From Tribonema minus (taxonomy: Eukaryota > Sar > Xanthophyceae > Tribonematales > Tribonemataceae), in assembly GCA_017506865.1 (NCBI GenBank), contig JAFCMP010000112.1, positions 1,178,001 through 1,242,000 of the forward strand: a stretch of DNA of 64,000 nucleotides, given 5' to 3'. The notes under the pieces are model-generated. The model was given only the letters and a program-made list of their open reading frames with translations. It was not told the DNA's origin and did no database searches. Positions 9,527-18,287 of this stretch are shown in pieces; the first letter of the stretch is position 1, and every line of letters begins with the position of its first letter. The position numbers and the translations under genes are program-made.

Positions 9527-10545
9527 ATGGCGTAAATTGATGCCTGCGATCAGTTGTTGACTTGCGTGACTTTGACCTTTTGGTCGTCCGCCATAAAGAG
9601 CGAGAAGGCACACCCAAATAGCGAGCCCCCAGGAACGATTTCTTAAGGCCTCAACATCCATCATCAAAATCTATCATCATGCAGCGCTACTAATGAGTCA
9701 TGTTGCGTTTGCTATCGCAGTGGCGTGTATCGATCGCAGGCATGAGTTGTTGACTTGCGTGACCTTGACCTTTTGGCCGTCCGCCATAAAGAGCGAGAAG
9801 GCGCCACTTAAAACAGCGAGCCCCCAGAAACGATTTGTTGCGCTCGCTCAAGTCAAGATCCGCTAGCTCTACTCTTAGCGATCATCCGTTCATCATTATG
9901 ATGGCGTGCATCGATCGCAGGCATGAGTTGTTGACCTGTGTGAGTTTGACCTTTTGGCCGTCCGCCATAAAGAGCGACAAGGCGCAGCTAAAACAGCGAG
10001 CCCCAAGAAACGGTTTGTTGCGCTCGCTCAAGTCAAGATCAGCTAGCGTTACTCTTAGCGATCATCCTACTTTCATTGTGATGGCGTGCATCGATCGCAG
10101 GCATGAGTTGTTGACTTGCGTGACTTTGACCTTTTGGCCGTCCGCCATAAAGAGCGATAAGGCGCCACTTAAAACAGCGAGCCCCCAGAAATGATTTGTA
10201 AAGGTCGCGCAAGCCCACATCAGCTAGCGCTACTCTTAGCAATCGTCCTCCCTGCATTGTGATGGCGTGTATCGATCGCAGGCATGAGTTGTTGACTTGC
10301 GTGACTTTGACCTTTTGGCCGTCCGCCATAAAGAGCGAGAAGGCGCCACTTAAAACAGCGAGCCCCCAGAAATGATTTAAGGTCGCCCAAGCCCACATCA
10401 GCTAGCACTACTGTTAGCGATTATCCCACCTTCATTGTGCAGACGTGACTCGATCACAGGCATGAGGTGTTGACTTGCGTGACGTTGACCTTTTGGCTGT
10501 CCTCCGAAAAGAGCGAGATGGCACAGCTAAAACAGCGAGCCCACA
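9527..10545. repeat. Tandem array of about six 180-bp units
   Basis: Units begin with GATGGCGTGCATCGATCGCA, continue with GGCATGAGTTGTTGACTTGC and TTTGACCTTTTGGCCGTCCG, then CCATAAAGAGCGA and CAGCGAGCCCCCAGAAA. Starts at about 9719, 9901, 10081, 10261 and 10441 give a period of 180-182 bp; a divergent first unit starts near 9527. The outer units are more diverged than the inner ones, as in an array that grows from its middle. Open frames across the array only translate the repeat and are not genes. Confidence 0.9.
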
Positions 10546-10652
10546 CCTTAGAATTGCATATGCTTGAGGTTGAGGTGTTCATTTTCACGCACTCATTTTC
10601 ACGCACCCAACACCTGATCTGTACGACACTTGCTAGCATACCACAAAACAAG

Positions 10653-10930
10653 TCACCAACACTTTCAAAACCTTGTGAATTTTCTTTGTCTTCACTGAAT
10701 TATTTTGAGCTCTGTAGGTAGTAGTCTCACAGAGAGAGACAGCAAGATCAGGATGTTGCTTGGTTGAAAGTCCCTTGGAATTATTTCCAGTAATATTTAA
10801 TTAATTAAGGTGAATTAAATAACTGTTAGTATTGTCGCATATCAAAATTCCTCGCCCAATCCTGGAAAAATTAATTTTGGGAAAGTATCGGGTCGTTATG
10901 AAATGACGTTCGGGCAGTTATGTAGACAGT
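10653..10930. repeat. 275-bp dispersed block, copy 2
   Basis: Second copy of the block described at 9.0 kb, in the same orientation. It has the same core (GGAATTATTTCCAGTAATAT) and the same AT-rich centre, with small differences. It closes the first repeat region. About 270 bases to the right the ankyrin gene ends. Confidence 0.9.
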
Positions 10931-11202
10931 CAAGTTACGAGGGTCAACATTTGAGCATATATGTGTAGGATCTCGTAGTACCAACAACGGCGGCAATTTC
11001 AAATAGCACATGCAAATGATTCTTGGTAAAGCGATCTACGTACTTGTGCATAGATGGCGCAGAGCTTGCACAATGAGGTTGGTGTAATGTGTGTATCACA
11101 AGAAGTACGAGTACTTGTACTTCCGATACCATAATGAAAACCATGAATGCAGCAGCAGCAAAGAGACAGCAGTGCAGATAGAAGATTATGCTCAACAAAG
11201 TT

Positions 11203-12309
11203 TCACATTTCATATTCCGAGTCTGCAGCAGCCATGGCTTCACGTGCTCGCTTCTTGACCCTTTGACACTCGGTCTCATCGTGCAGCTGCTTTACCAAGT
11301 CTTGATGTGCTCCGCCTGAGATTAGATACCTCAGCGTCGATTCGCTGGTAGAGCAATCCTCGATCAAACTTCTGTCGTCGGCGCCCTTGATGTTTATGAT
11401 ATTCCAAAGGCTGGGGAAGACGTCAAGTGCTGTCCTAATGAGATTATGACGATTGGCTCTGGCTATCAGTCTCAGGATGCTCAAATCGATGCCGTCCACG
11501 GTGATCGCCTTAAACTCGTCGACTTCAAACCGCCTAAGCGTAGTGAGAAGCGTAGCAAACTGCCACTTCTCAATGCATTTGTCCTTCACAGCCATGGACG
11601 CAATGCAAACAGGTGTTGCTCCTTGCGCGTCCTCCCTCTCAATGTCAGCTCCCCACTCCAGCAGTACATGCGCACACTTCAAAGAAAATACGTTGCACGC
11701 GAGTTGAAGCGGTGTCTGCCCCTGGGAGTTGACGGATTCCAGTGTGGTCGGTTCCACAGCCAAGATGACGTTGACGACATCTGAATGATCATCTAGGACT
11801 GCTAGATGCAGAAGTGTGTCCTCGCGCGCGCCCGTTACACGGCTCAAGCACAGTCGAGGGTGACTCTGTAAGATCTGCTGCAGGGTGTCAATGTGCTGAT
11901 GCAGTATGCAGTAAGCAGCGGCCTTCATCAGCTGCTCGTCTGTGTACATGTCTGGAGTCGAGCAGAGTTCCGTTGTAACAAAACGGGATTTGGTCGTAAC
12001 GTTGTGGAAGTAGCCATGCGCAAAGTCCAATATGGTGGGGCTCGGTCTCGGCGTCTTGACGAAGTGCCAGTGGAGTATCTTGGACAGGGATGCGTGCGCT
12101 TTCCATGCTGGATCTGATGCGCTAGCATCGAGATCACACACAATCATCAGGTATCTGTAGCGGCCGCGCAGCTCATCCAGAAGTTGAATCTTGTAGGTGC
12201 ACGGGTGAAAGCTGGTGAAGAGTTGCCTGATGAGATGACCTTCTTCAGCCGAACACAGGCACCCTTCTTGCCTTTTCCACTTGAACCATGTCGCTTGGTG
12301 CTTGTGCAT
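11203..12309 (-). CDS. Ankyrin-repeat protein
   Basis: The 368-residue protein has at least three ankyrin repeats between residues of about 160 and 250: DTLLHLAVLDDHSDVV, then QTPLQLACNVFSLKCAHVLL with EWGADIE, then GATPVCIASMAV. The N-terminal part (about 130 residues) is not recognised, and the C-terminus is charged (KKRAREAMAAADSEYEM). Ankyrin proteins are abundant in giant viruses and usually bind host proteins, often as ubiquitin-ligase adaptors when joined to an F-box. No F-box is evident here. It is divergent from an OTU-like gene with 47 bases between start codons, which suggests a shared promoter region. Confidence 0.8.
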   Translation of the reverse strand: MHKHQATWFKWKRQEGCLCSAEEGHLIRQLFTSFHPCTYKIQLLDELRGRYRYLMIVCDLDASASDPAWKAHASLSKILHWHFVKTPRPSPTILDFAHGYFHNVTTKSRFVTTELCSTPDMYTDEQLMKAAAYCILHQHIDTLQQILQSHPRLCLSRVTGAREDTLLHLAVLDDHSDVVNVILAVEPTTLESVNSQGQTPLQLACNVFSLKCAHVLLEWGADIEREDAQGATPVCIASMAVKDKCIEKWQFATLLTTLRRFEVDEFKAITVDGIDLSILRLIARANRHNLIRTALDVFPSLWNIINIKGADDRSLIEDCSTSESTLRYLISGGAHQDLVKQLHDETECQRVKKRAREAMAAADSEYEM

Positions 12310-12348
12310 GTCGCCGCCGTTTTATATCTGTACACATATGTAGAGCAC

Positions 12349-12356
12349 ATTTAAAT
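12349..12356 (+). promoter_or_regulatory. ATTTAAAT box touching the start codon
   Basis: The sequence ATTTAAAT runs directly into the ATG of the OTU-like gene. The same arrangement recurs at other starts in the element (13870, 36867, and TAAATG at 14164). It resembles the TAAAT late-initiator element of poxviruses, which overlaps the start codon. Its function here is inferred. Confidence 0.4.
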
Positions 12357-12713
12357 ATGAGCTGCCTGTTCAATAGCGTAGGAACGTTGATTGGCAGAGA
12401 TCCGCAGTTGGTGCGATACGAGGTAGCTGAATTCCTGAGCGCGAACAGGAGCTTAGATATTAATGACATGAAAATAGAAGACTGGATCGCCTTCAGTCAT
12501 GAGCACACCAGCAGCGTCGACGAGTACATTCAGGCAATGAGATCATCCAGTGTATGGGGAGGTGGTATGGAATTGATATGCATGACCATCATGTACCGCA
12601 TTTGCATACATGTGCTATTGAAGGGTACCGACACAGAAATAGTAGTAGGTGATCCCAGAAACTCACCGGTACGTGTTGTGTATAGTGGAGGGCACTACGA
12701 TCCAGTGTACTAG
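12357..12713 (+). CDS. OTU-like cysteine protease (deubiquitinase fold)
   Basis: The 118-residue frame shows OTU-family landmarks. There is CLFNSVGTLIG at the N-terminus (catalytic cysteine region), then VRYEVAEFLSAN, then a SVWGGGMELICMTIMYRICI block matching the conserved WGG-E helix, and finally YSGGHYDPVY with the catalytic histidine region. OTU enzymes remove ubiquitin or ubiquitin-like modifiers. I chose the ATG at 12357 because the ATTTAAAT box touches it; an upstream in-frame ATG at 12288 would overlap the divergent ankyrin gene. A role in countering host ubiquitin signalling is an inference. Confidence 0.65.
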   Translation: MSCLFNSVGTLIGRDPQLVRYEVAEFLSANRSLDINDMKIEDWIAFSHEHTSSVDEYIQAMRSSSVWGGGMELICMTIMYRICIHVLLKGTDTEIVVGDPRNSPVRVVYSGGHYDPVY

Positions 12714-12794
12714 AAATTAAACATTAGTTTAATTGTAAAAAAAAAATTATATATGTCCGGCTTTATTGATCGCTGAGGCCACACACACTTTACC

Positions 12795-13889
12795 ATGAGC
12801 AACACGGCGGCCCTTTCCAAGCTGGTGAACTGGGGGAATGCAATTGTTGTCGAAAGGCACACGCCGAAAAATGAAGAAGCGCAAAAAATGTGGTTCGAAA
12901 CGTGTGCACCTGAGGCATCTTCGCAGCTGATTGGCAATAAAGATTCCATCAAAGCAATTAATGCTTGGTTCAAGGGCGGTGCAGTACAGAAAGTGCTGGT
13001 CGTTGTGGGTGCGCCAGGGACAGGCAAGACGACTGCAGTTCGGCTGCTGGCACATGAAAACGGTGTGGACATTCACATTACGGGGTCAGATGTGCCGAGA
13101 ACGCAGACACAGCTGGCCGGCATCATCAACAACGCTGGTGCCGTTCAACAGGTGCTGTTCTTAGATGAAGCAGACTCGTTCACAAACGAGCCCACCGGAC
13201 TAGCGTGCATTGCCAAGATGGCCAGAGATAGGCTGTCCAGTCTCATCCTTTGCTTCAACGAAATCAACGATGCCAGGTGGGAGTCCATGTTGCGATTGAG
13301 CAATGTGACTGTCGTACACATGGACCCAATCCCAGCAGCAGAAGCAGTCCCCTTCCTGTGCAAGTGTGCGTCACGAAAGGGCAAATCCATATCAGAGGGT
13401 GATGCGACTGTCATAGCGCAGCGCAACCCCGGCGACGCGCGTAAGATGCTGTTGGACATGCAGATGTCAGCGACGACCGCGCCCACAAAGAGAAAGCGTG
13501 ATACACCAGACAACGCGATAGCAGTGACACTGGACACAACACAAGAAAGTGATTCGATCGATTCAGCATCGCCTGTGCAGTGGCTAGAATCATTGAATCA
13601 TTGGCTTAAACAGTGTAGAGGTGTGGATCTGGAGACCATGGCGTCCATAGCATCAGACATGTCACATTTGGATGCCGTTGTCGGCATGTACGCCGAGGCC
13701 CAGGCTGCCAACGAGGACACTGTCGATCTAGAGAGCTTGGACATGCAGCAGTACTTTGTTTCTGACATACTCAAACAGCTACAGAGGACGAAGCCTTCAC
13801 TCGCGTCATCATCTCTCACTGAGATCATGGCCTCCTACGGACACATGAAGGCGCCGCGTGTGAATCGTAAATTTAAATATGTTCACTGA
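12795..13889 (+). CDS. Clamp-loader AAA+ ATPase (RFC large-subunit-like)
   Basis: The 364-residue protein starts with KYRPK-type context (WFETCAPEASSQLIGNK) typical of replication factor C. Walker A is GAPGTGKTT near residue 73 and Walker B is VLFLDEADS near residue 120. Sensor regions and a helical C-terminus follow, with a lysine-rich linker around residue 233. Such proteins load the PCNA sliding clamp onto DNA in an ATP-dependent way. RFC genes are common in giant viruses. The 3' end overlaps the start of the next small gene by 11 bases, which points to compact, possibly late-transcribed neighbours. Confidence 0.8.
   Translation: MSNTAALSKLVNWGNAIVVERHTPKNEEAQKMWFETCAPEASSQLIGNKDSIKAINAWFKGGAVQKVLVVVGAPGTGKTTAVRLLAHENGVDIHITGSDVPRTQTQLAGIINNAGAVQQVLFLDEADSFTNEPTGLACIAKMARDRLSSLILCFNEINDARWESMLRLSNVTVVHMDPIPAAEAVPFLCKCASRKGKSISEGDATVIAQRNPGDARKMLLDMQMSATTAPTKRKRDTPDNAIAVTLDTTQESDSIDSASPVQWLESLNHWLKQCRGVDLETMASIASDMSHLDAVVGMYAEAQAANEDTVDLESLDMQQYFVSDILKQLQRTKPSLASSSLTEIMASYGHMKAPRVNRKFKYVH
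13870..13878 (+). promoter_or_regulatory. AATTTAAAT box touching the start codon
   Basis: This box lies inside the last codons of the clamp-loader gene and touches the ATG at 13879. It is the second example of the TTTAAAT-ATG arrangement. Confidence 0.4.
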
Positions 13890-14166
13890 AACACGTGAGC
13901 CACATATGCATCCTTCGTCGTGCCTGTGCTGCGAGTGCTTGAAGTGCCCTGAGGTCGCTGATAAGCACTATATCGACATTGCCCCTGCATACCGCGACTC
14001 TGATGATGAGCTGGACGCTTCTGACGCCTCGGACGCTGAAACCGTGCCACGTGGACGCCAAGAGTCCCGGGCTGACAGCGAACTCTCTACATCGCATCTG
14101 CGCGATGTCTCCGATGCCTCGGCCGAGCCTGATGTACCCGAAAGCGCGCCTGATGATGATGTTTAA
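13879..14166 (+). CDS. Small acidic protein, unknown
   Basis: The 95-residue product has a cysteine-rich start (SSCLCCECLKCPE, residues 13-25) followed by a long acidic, serine-rich tail (DSDDELDASDASDAE and more). No family is recognised. The cysteine cluster could bind a metal. The stop TAA directly abuts the ATG of the dCMP deaminase, and the start carries an ATTTAAAT box, which supports real expression. Confidence 0.5.
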   Translation: MFTETREPHMHPSSCLCCECLKCPEVADKHYIDIAPAYRDSDDELDASDASDAETVPRGRQESRADSELSTSHLRDVSDASAEPDVPESAPDDDV

Positions 14167-14652
14167 ATGCGCACACGCATTATCTTGGGTGTACCAGTAA
14201 ACAACATGGATCGCTCAGCGCTACTACACGTGGCCAGTGGAGCCTCTGTCGAGTCGACCGATCCAGCTACTAACGTTGGCGTAGTTTTCATGAAGCATGA
14301 TGCCGTAATTGCATCGGGGTGCAATCGCATCCCCCCAGGTGTAGAAAAGTCATCAGAAAGAACGGGCGGAAGCCTGAAATCGTTTTATACAGAGCATGCA
14401 GAGCGAGATGCGATATACTCGGCCGCTCGCAACGGAGTCAGTCTAAACGGAAGCACGTGCGTGTCGACACTGTACCCCTGTGCAGATTGTGCACGAGCCA
14501 TAATAGCATGTGGCGCGGTACACCTGGTGTCAACTCAGCCAGATTTTGAAACACCCTCAAAATGGCGCGATCACTGGCGGCACGCGCGCCAGTTATTTGC
14601 AGAAGCAGGGATTCAAGTGCTTTATGCAGACCATGTAATGACTGTGACATGA
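14167..14652 (+). CDS. Deoxycytidylate (dCMP) deaminase
   Basis: The 161-residue protein carries the zinc-dependent deaminase signature: HAERDA near residue 77 (zinc histidine and catalytic glutamate) and PCADCAR near residue 103 (two zinc cysteines). An N-terminal VVFMKHDAVIASGCNRIPPG strand pair fits the dCMP deaminase family, and the length is typical. It converts dCMP to dUMP, feeding dTMP synthesis. The start codon directly follows the stop of the preceding gene (TAAATG). It complements the ribonucleotide reductase and nucleoside kinase genes in this element. Confidence 0.85.
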   Translation: MRTRIILGVPVNNMDRSALLHVASGASVESTDPATNVGVVFMKHDAVIASGCNRIPPGVEKSSERTGGSLKSFYTEHAERDAIYSAARNGVSLNGSTCVSTLYPCADCARAIIACGAVHLVSTQPDFETPSKWRDHWRHARQLFAEAGIQVLYADHVMTVT

Positions 14653-14740
14653 TCAATTACAGTCCATTTCGTACATCGCATTTTCGAAATCTTGTGTCTT
14701 GTTTTGCATTAAAAATATGTTTGATGATGTGTAATACACC

Positions 14741-15598
14741 ATGGCTGATACAACTAGGATCAGCGTCAAGAAATTCGATCCAAGTAAGCTGGTTCAAAAG
14801 CACTTTGTTGCGATCATGACGGCCAAGCGTGGAAGCGGCAAATCATACCTTACAAAAGACATACTGTACCGCTTGCACTGCGAAGGCTTCCCCCGTTGCT
14901 GCATTTTCAGCGGCACTGAGGGAGCCAACAAGTTCTTTTCCGACTTCATACCCGAGGTGTTTGTGCACAGCCCTCTAGACCTCAACACACTCACGCACAT
15001 TTGGAACACGCAAAAAGAGATCATTCTGAAACAGAGATGCGGTCACCTCGATGAAAATGAGGACACTAGGATACTCATTGTGCTCGATGACTGCAGTTTT
15101 GACAAGAAAACCTTTACATCACAAGTCATCCGAGAGATGCTGTGTAACGGCAGACATTACAAGCTAACATTGATCATCACACTGCAATATTTGCTTGACC
15201 TACCACCAGCGATGCGGTCTAACGTTGACTTCGGATTTTTCTTTCGCGATAACATAAAAACCAACAGGGAGCGGCTGTACCGCCAGTTTGCAGGTTTCTA
15301 TCCAGATTACAGGACGTTTGAAGCAGTGTTTGAGGCCTGCACGGCAAATTATGAGTGCATGTGCGTGGACAACACAGTATCTAGTACCGACCATACCGAC
15401 ATTGTGTCATATTACAAGGCGGAGGCCGTTGACTTTAAGTTTGGCCCGCCATCACTGTGGAAGTTTCACGACAAACTGTTCATTTCTGAAGAAGACGAGT
15501 ACATTCTGCGCCAAAAGATGACATTGCAGTCGGCATCGAAGAACAGCATGACAAAGGTGAGCGGCAATAGTTCCATTACAGTCGTTCACGAAGCTTAG
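14741..15598 (+). CDS. A32-type DNA packaging ATPase
   Basis: This 285-residue protein has the FtsK/HerA-type P-loop of viral packaging ATPases: Walker A AKRGSGKS at residues 28-35, Walker B ILIVLDDC near residue 110, and the downstream LIITLQYLLDLPPAMRSNVD motif with the sensor glutamine, followed by FFFRDN. It pumps viral DNA into the capsid and is a hallmark gene of Nucleocytoviricota, so it is strong evidence that this region is viral. Its 3' end overlaps the end of the convergent alanine-rich gene by 4 bases. Confidence 0.92.
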   Translation: MADTTRISVKKFDPSKLVQKHFVAIMTAKRGSGKSYLTKDILYRLHCEGFPRCCIFSGTEGANKFFSDFIPEVFVHSPLDLNTLTHIWNTQKEIILKQRCGHLDENEDTRILIVLDDCSFDKKTFTSQVIREMLCNGRHYKLTLIITLQYLLDLPPAMRSNVDFGFFFRDNIKTNRERLYRQFAGFYPDYRTFEAVFEACTANYECMCVDNTVSSTDHTDIVSYYKAEAVDFKFGPPSLWKFHDKLFISEEDEYILRQKMTLQSASKNSMTKVSGNSSITVVHEA

Positions 15599-16314
15599 TC
15601 CTTGCGCACCTTGCGGCGGCGTGTGACCCGCTTGGCCGGTTTTGGCTCAGCTGCCGCAACTGGCGCAACTGCCGCAACTGGCGCAGCTGCCGCAACTGGC
15701 GCAACTGCAGCAACTGGCTTTACTGCAGCAATTGGCTCAGCCGCCACAACCGGCGCAACAGCCGCAATTGGCTCAACCGCAGCAGCTGGCCTTACAGCTA
15801 CAATGGGCTCCGCTGCGGCAATTGGCCCAACCGCGGCAATGGGCGCAACCGCGGCAATTGGGTCACTAGTGGCAACAGCGGGCGCCGACGCAGTACGCCG
15901 CGCTTTCGTGGCCGCCTGCCGTGATGGCATGCGCTTGGGCCTAGCGGCGGGCACCGGCTCCGGCGTGACAACCGGCTCCGGTGCAACTGGCTCAACGGGC
16001 TCAGGCGCAGGCTCGGCAACTGGCTTAACCGTCTCTTCAATCACTTGTATCTGAACAGCCTCAGTCCTGCCAGCTTCAGCGAGCACTTCGGCCGCAGTCT
16101 TGAATTTGGGCACACTGGGCTTCTCAGCAGGAGGCGATGGAGGCCTTGTGTCGTTCTCGGGAATCGGTGTCAGAGGATATGCGGAACGGGGAAAAGGTAC
16201 TGGTTTGGTCTCTGCGGGTGCATTTATTACCACAGGTTGCGGTGCTGGCATGGATGGCGCCTCATTCTTTGGCATCTGTGTTACAATCTTGAAGTTGTTG
16301 GCAACAAGAACCAT
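15595..16314 (-). CDS. Alanine/proline/valine-rich repeat protein
   Basis: The 239-residue product has an N-terminal region rich in proline and charge, a basic patch (RPKRMPSRQAATKARRTASA), and then about 17 tandem copies of a 6-residue unit of the PIAAVA/PVAAAE type. It ends in a very basic tail (KPAKRVTRRRKVRKD). The repeated Ala-Pro segment with basic ends resembles histone H1-like or other DNA-condensing proteins, but this is an inference from composition. The repeat DNA is of tandem origin, and copy number may vary between strains. Confidence 0.6.
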   Translation of the reverse strand: MVLVANNFKIVTQMPKNEAPSMPAPQPVVINAPAETKPVPFPRSAYPLTPIPENDTRPPSPPAEKPSVPKFKTAAEVLAEAGRTEAVQIQVIEETVKPVAEPAPEPVEPVAPEPVVTPEPVPAARPKRMPSRQAATKARRTASAPAVATSDPIAAVAPIAAVGPIAAAEPIVAVRPAAAVEPIAAVAPVVAAEPIAAVKPVAAVAPVAAAAPVAAVAPVAAAEPKPAKRVTRRRKVRKD

Positions 16315-16389
16315 GTTATGTTCTTTTCAATACAAAACATATTTTTTTTGATCAGACAAACATAGTGTGTTTATTTCGCGTTCATTAAA

Positions 16390-16893
16390 ATGTTTTCGAA
16401 AGTCAATAAGCTCATGACCACGGTCTGGGCTGTCGGTCACTTTGCAGACTATTACGAATTCGAGATTGATGCAGTCTTTTCAACTTACGAAGCCGCTGTG
16501 CAGATGGAATCGCATCCGCACACGTGTTACACCATCACCGAGCTTGAACTAGATGACATGCCGTCATCGGTCAAGGATCACAATCCTGACAACTGCGGCG
16601 ACTGTGATGCCATGAGGGCGAGACAGAATGCCAAAAACGAGGTATTGGAGCGAGAAAGTGCCAGGGACTACTGCATTGCCAAAATAGAAGATCTGTCCGC
16701 ACAGATCATGATGGAAGCTGAAGTACGCCCGGACCTTCGCGATCTGGCAAATGCTTTGGGGTGCACATCGATGACGGACGAAAGGCTACTCACCACAGTC
16801 AGCGATACCCTCAAGAAGGGCAGTGAAAACGAATCCATGGCAAGTGTCCAAGATTTGTTCATCTTTTTGAGCAACAAGCTGCGTTTCAATTGA
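16390..16893 (+). CDS. Unknown protein, 167 residues
   Basis: No family is recognised. The N-terminus (MTTVWAVGHFADYYEFEIDAVFSTYEAA) looks like a small alpha/beta domain. A CX2C pair (NCGDCDAMR) lies near residue 77, and the rest is predicted helical. CATTAAA touches the start codon. The product is soluble, without a signal peptide. Confidence 0.6.
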   Translation: MFSKVNKLMTTVWAVGHFADYYEFEIDAVFSTYEAAVQMESHPHTCYTITELELDDMPSSVKDHNPDNCGDCDAMRARQNAKNEVLERESARDYCIAKIEDLSAQIMMEAEVRPDLRDLANALGCTSMTDERLLTTVSDTLKKGSENESMASVQDLFIFLSNKLRFN

Positions 16894-16961
16894 TATCACA
16901 AATCAGCTAATGGAACAATTCACTAAAAACTTATATTGTCACACAAGCAAAGACACATCGC

Positions 16962-17540
16962 ATGCCTCTCATCCTAATCTTCGAGGACGTTCAGCCCATG
17001 GTTTTTCCCTATGACACGAGCATCGCAACCAGCGTTGTCAATACATACGGTCCGGTATTCGCGCGAGATATCATCAGTAACAGAAGTATCATCGTTGTAA
17101 ATAAACCCGATAACACAGCATGCACTGCGACAACACATGCATATTCCAAGGCGAGTGATGGATCAGTCGATGAAATTGCGCGCAACAGTTACAGCGTGGA
17201 TGCTGCATCTACCAAGGCAACTTACAGCGTAGGATGCTTGAGAGTCGACCCTGTGACTAGCGCGAAGACAATCGAAAACGTGCTTGAAGCGAGCCATCAG
17301 AGCATGATCGTCACAACAACATCCGCTGCGGATACCACCAAGGAATGCAGTGCTAGCATCACTTTTGAAGGCGTGCAATTCTCCACGGACGACGCGTGCA
17401 TCATGTTCGGCGCGAACCAGGAATTTCGGATTCGCTTTGGAAAAGCTGAGGCCAGTAACGGCGCCAATTTACTTATTATGGAGAGCAAGAATCAGTTGAC
17501 AGGCGAGTATTCAGTGAAGACATCTATCAGTGATGCCTAA
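16962..17540 (+). CDS. Small virion-protein-like, shares C-terminal domain with the 36.9-kb fibre protein
   Basis: The 192-residue protein is rich in Ser, Thr and Ala and looks beta-structured. Its last 50 residues (MFGANQEFRIRFGKAE ... YSVKTSISDA) line up with the end of the 570-residue fibre-like protein at 36.9 kb (TFGADKQWRLKIEPVG ... FQTKFSVSP). This suggests a shared C-terminal trimerisation or attachment domain. A structural role is inferred from that similarity. It overlaps the convergent gene on the minus strand by 4 bases. Confidence 0.55.
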   Translation: MPLILIFEDVQPMVFPYDTSIATSVVNTYGPVFARDIISNRSIIVVNKPDNTACTATTHAYSKASDGSVDEIARNSYSVDAASTKATYSVGCLRVDPVTSAKTIENVLEASHQSMIVTTTSAADTTKECSASITFEGVQFSTDDACIMFGANQEFRIRFGKAEASNGANLLIMESKNQLTGEYSVKTSISDA

Positions 17541-18076
17541 ACATGAAGGCTCGTAAGTTTACTCTTTACCTGGTTTATGTCACCCATGATGCGCTCGGCC
17601 AGCTTATGATACTCGAGTGTAGCTCGGTCCATGTCTGCAGCGACGCTAGTCTCCTCGGCGTCGTTTATATCAAGTGCCACAGGGGCGGCATTGGTGCGCC
17701 ACTCGTCAGAGGGCGACCTACTCGAAAACAAATTTGTAGCTTGAATCATGTGCTCTGGTGAGCCCGGGCGCTGTATGGGCTCTTGCACTGGCAGTTCGGG
17801 TGCATCGGTCTCAATGGGCTCAGAAGATGGCTCATCAGTCACGGGCACCGTCGCAGCTGGCACATGTACCGCATCACCGGCAACAGGAAAGTGCTCAATC
17901 GCAAAAAAGCTCTCTTGACGCTCTTGGTAAAGCCTCATGATGTCGTGCAATAGCGACTCAACTGACGCATGAAGCAGCAGGCGGCCATCCTGCTCAAATT
18001 TCGAGAACTCATCCATCGCAAGTTGCAGGTCAGCATCAAATATTTGCCATGGTTCAATACCGTGCAAAGTAGCCAT
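17537..18076 (-). CDS. Unknown protein, 179 residues
   Basis: The product has helical N- and C-terminal parts (LQLAMDEFSKFEQDGRLLL, then LEYHKLAERIMGDINQVKS) separated by a Pro/Glu-rich disordered middle. No family is recognised. It is convergent with the small virion-like gene and overlaps it by 4 bases. The layout would suit a scaffold or tegument-like protein, but nothing in the sequence proves that. Confidence 0.55.
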   Translation of the reverse strand: MATLHGIEPWQIFDADLQLAMDEFSKFEQDGRLLLHASVESLLHDIMRLYQERQESFFAIEHFPVAGDAVHVPAATVPVTDEPSSEPIETDAPELPVQEPIQRPGSPEHMIQATNLFSSRSPSDEWRTNAAPVALDINDAEETSVAADMDRATLEYHKLAERIMGDINQVKSKLTSLHV

Positions 18077-18287
18077 AGGTTGTCTTGCATCAATGCATAC
18101 ATAAAATTCCTTGATTTCTCATATTTACTTTTTGCTGCTACTTCTACACTTTTCAGCACTTTCACATCACATGCTGGGCATCAGTGCCAAAATTGATTCA
18201 AAAAATTGCGTTAAATCACTGCATTTTATTTTCTGGGCCAAGAAATAGCTCAGACACATACTCACTCACTCACTCGCAGACTCAAAG

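Noticed and set aside
9300-10650. Open frames across the 180-bp array
   Set aside because: They repeat the same peptide (GGRPKGQSHASQQLM) once per unit and stop between units; this is what a satellite would give.
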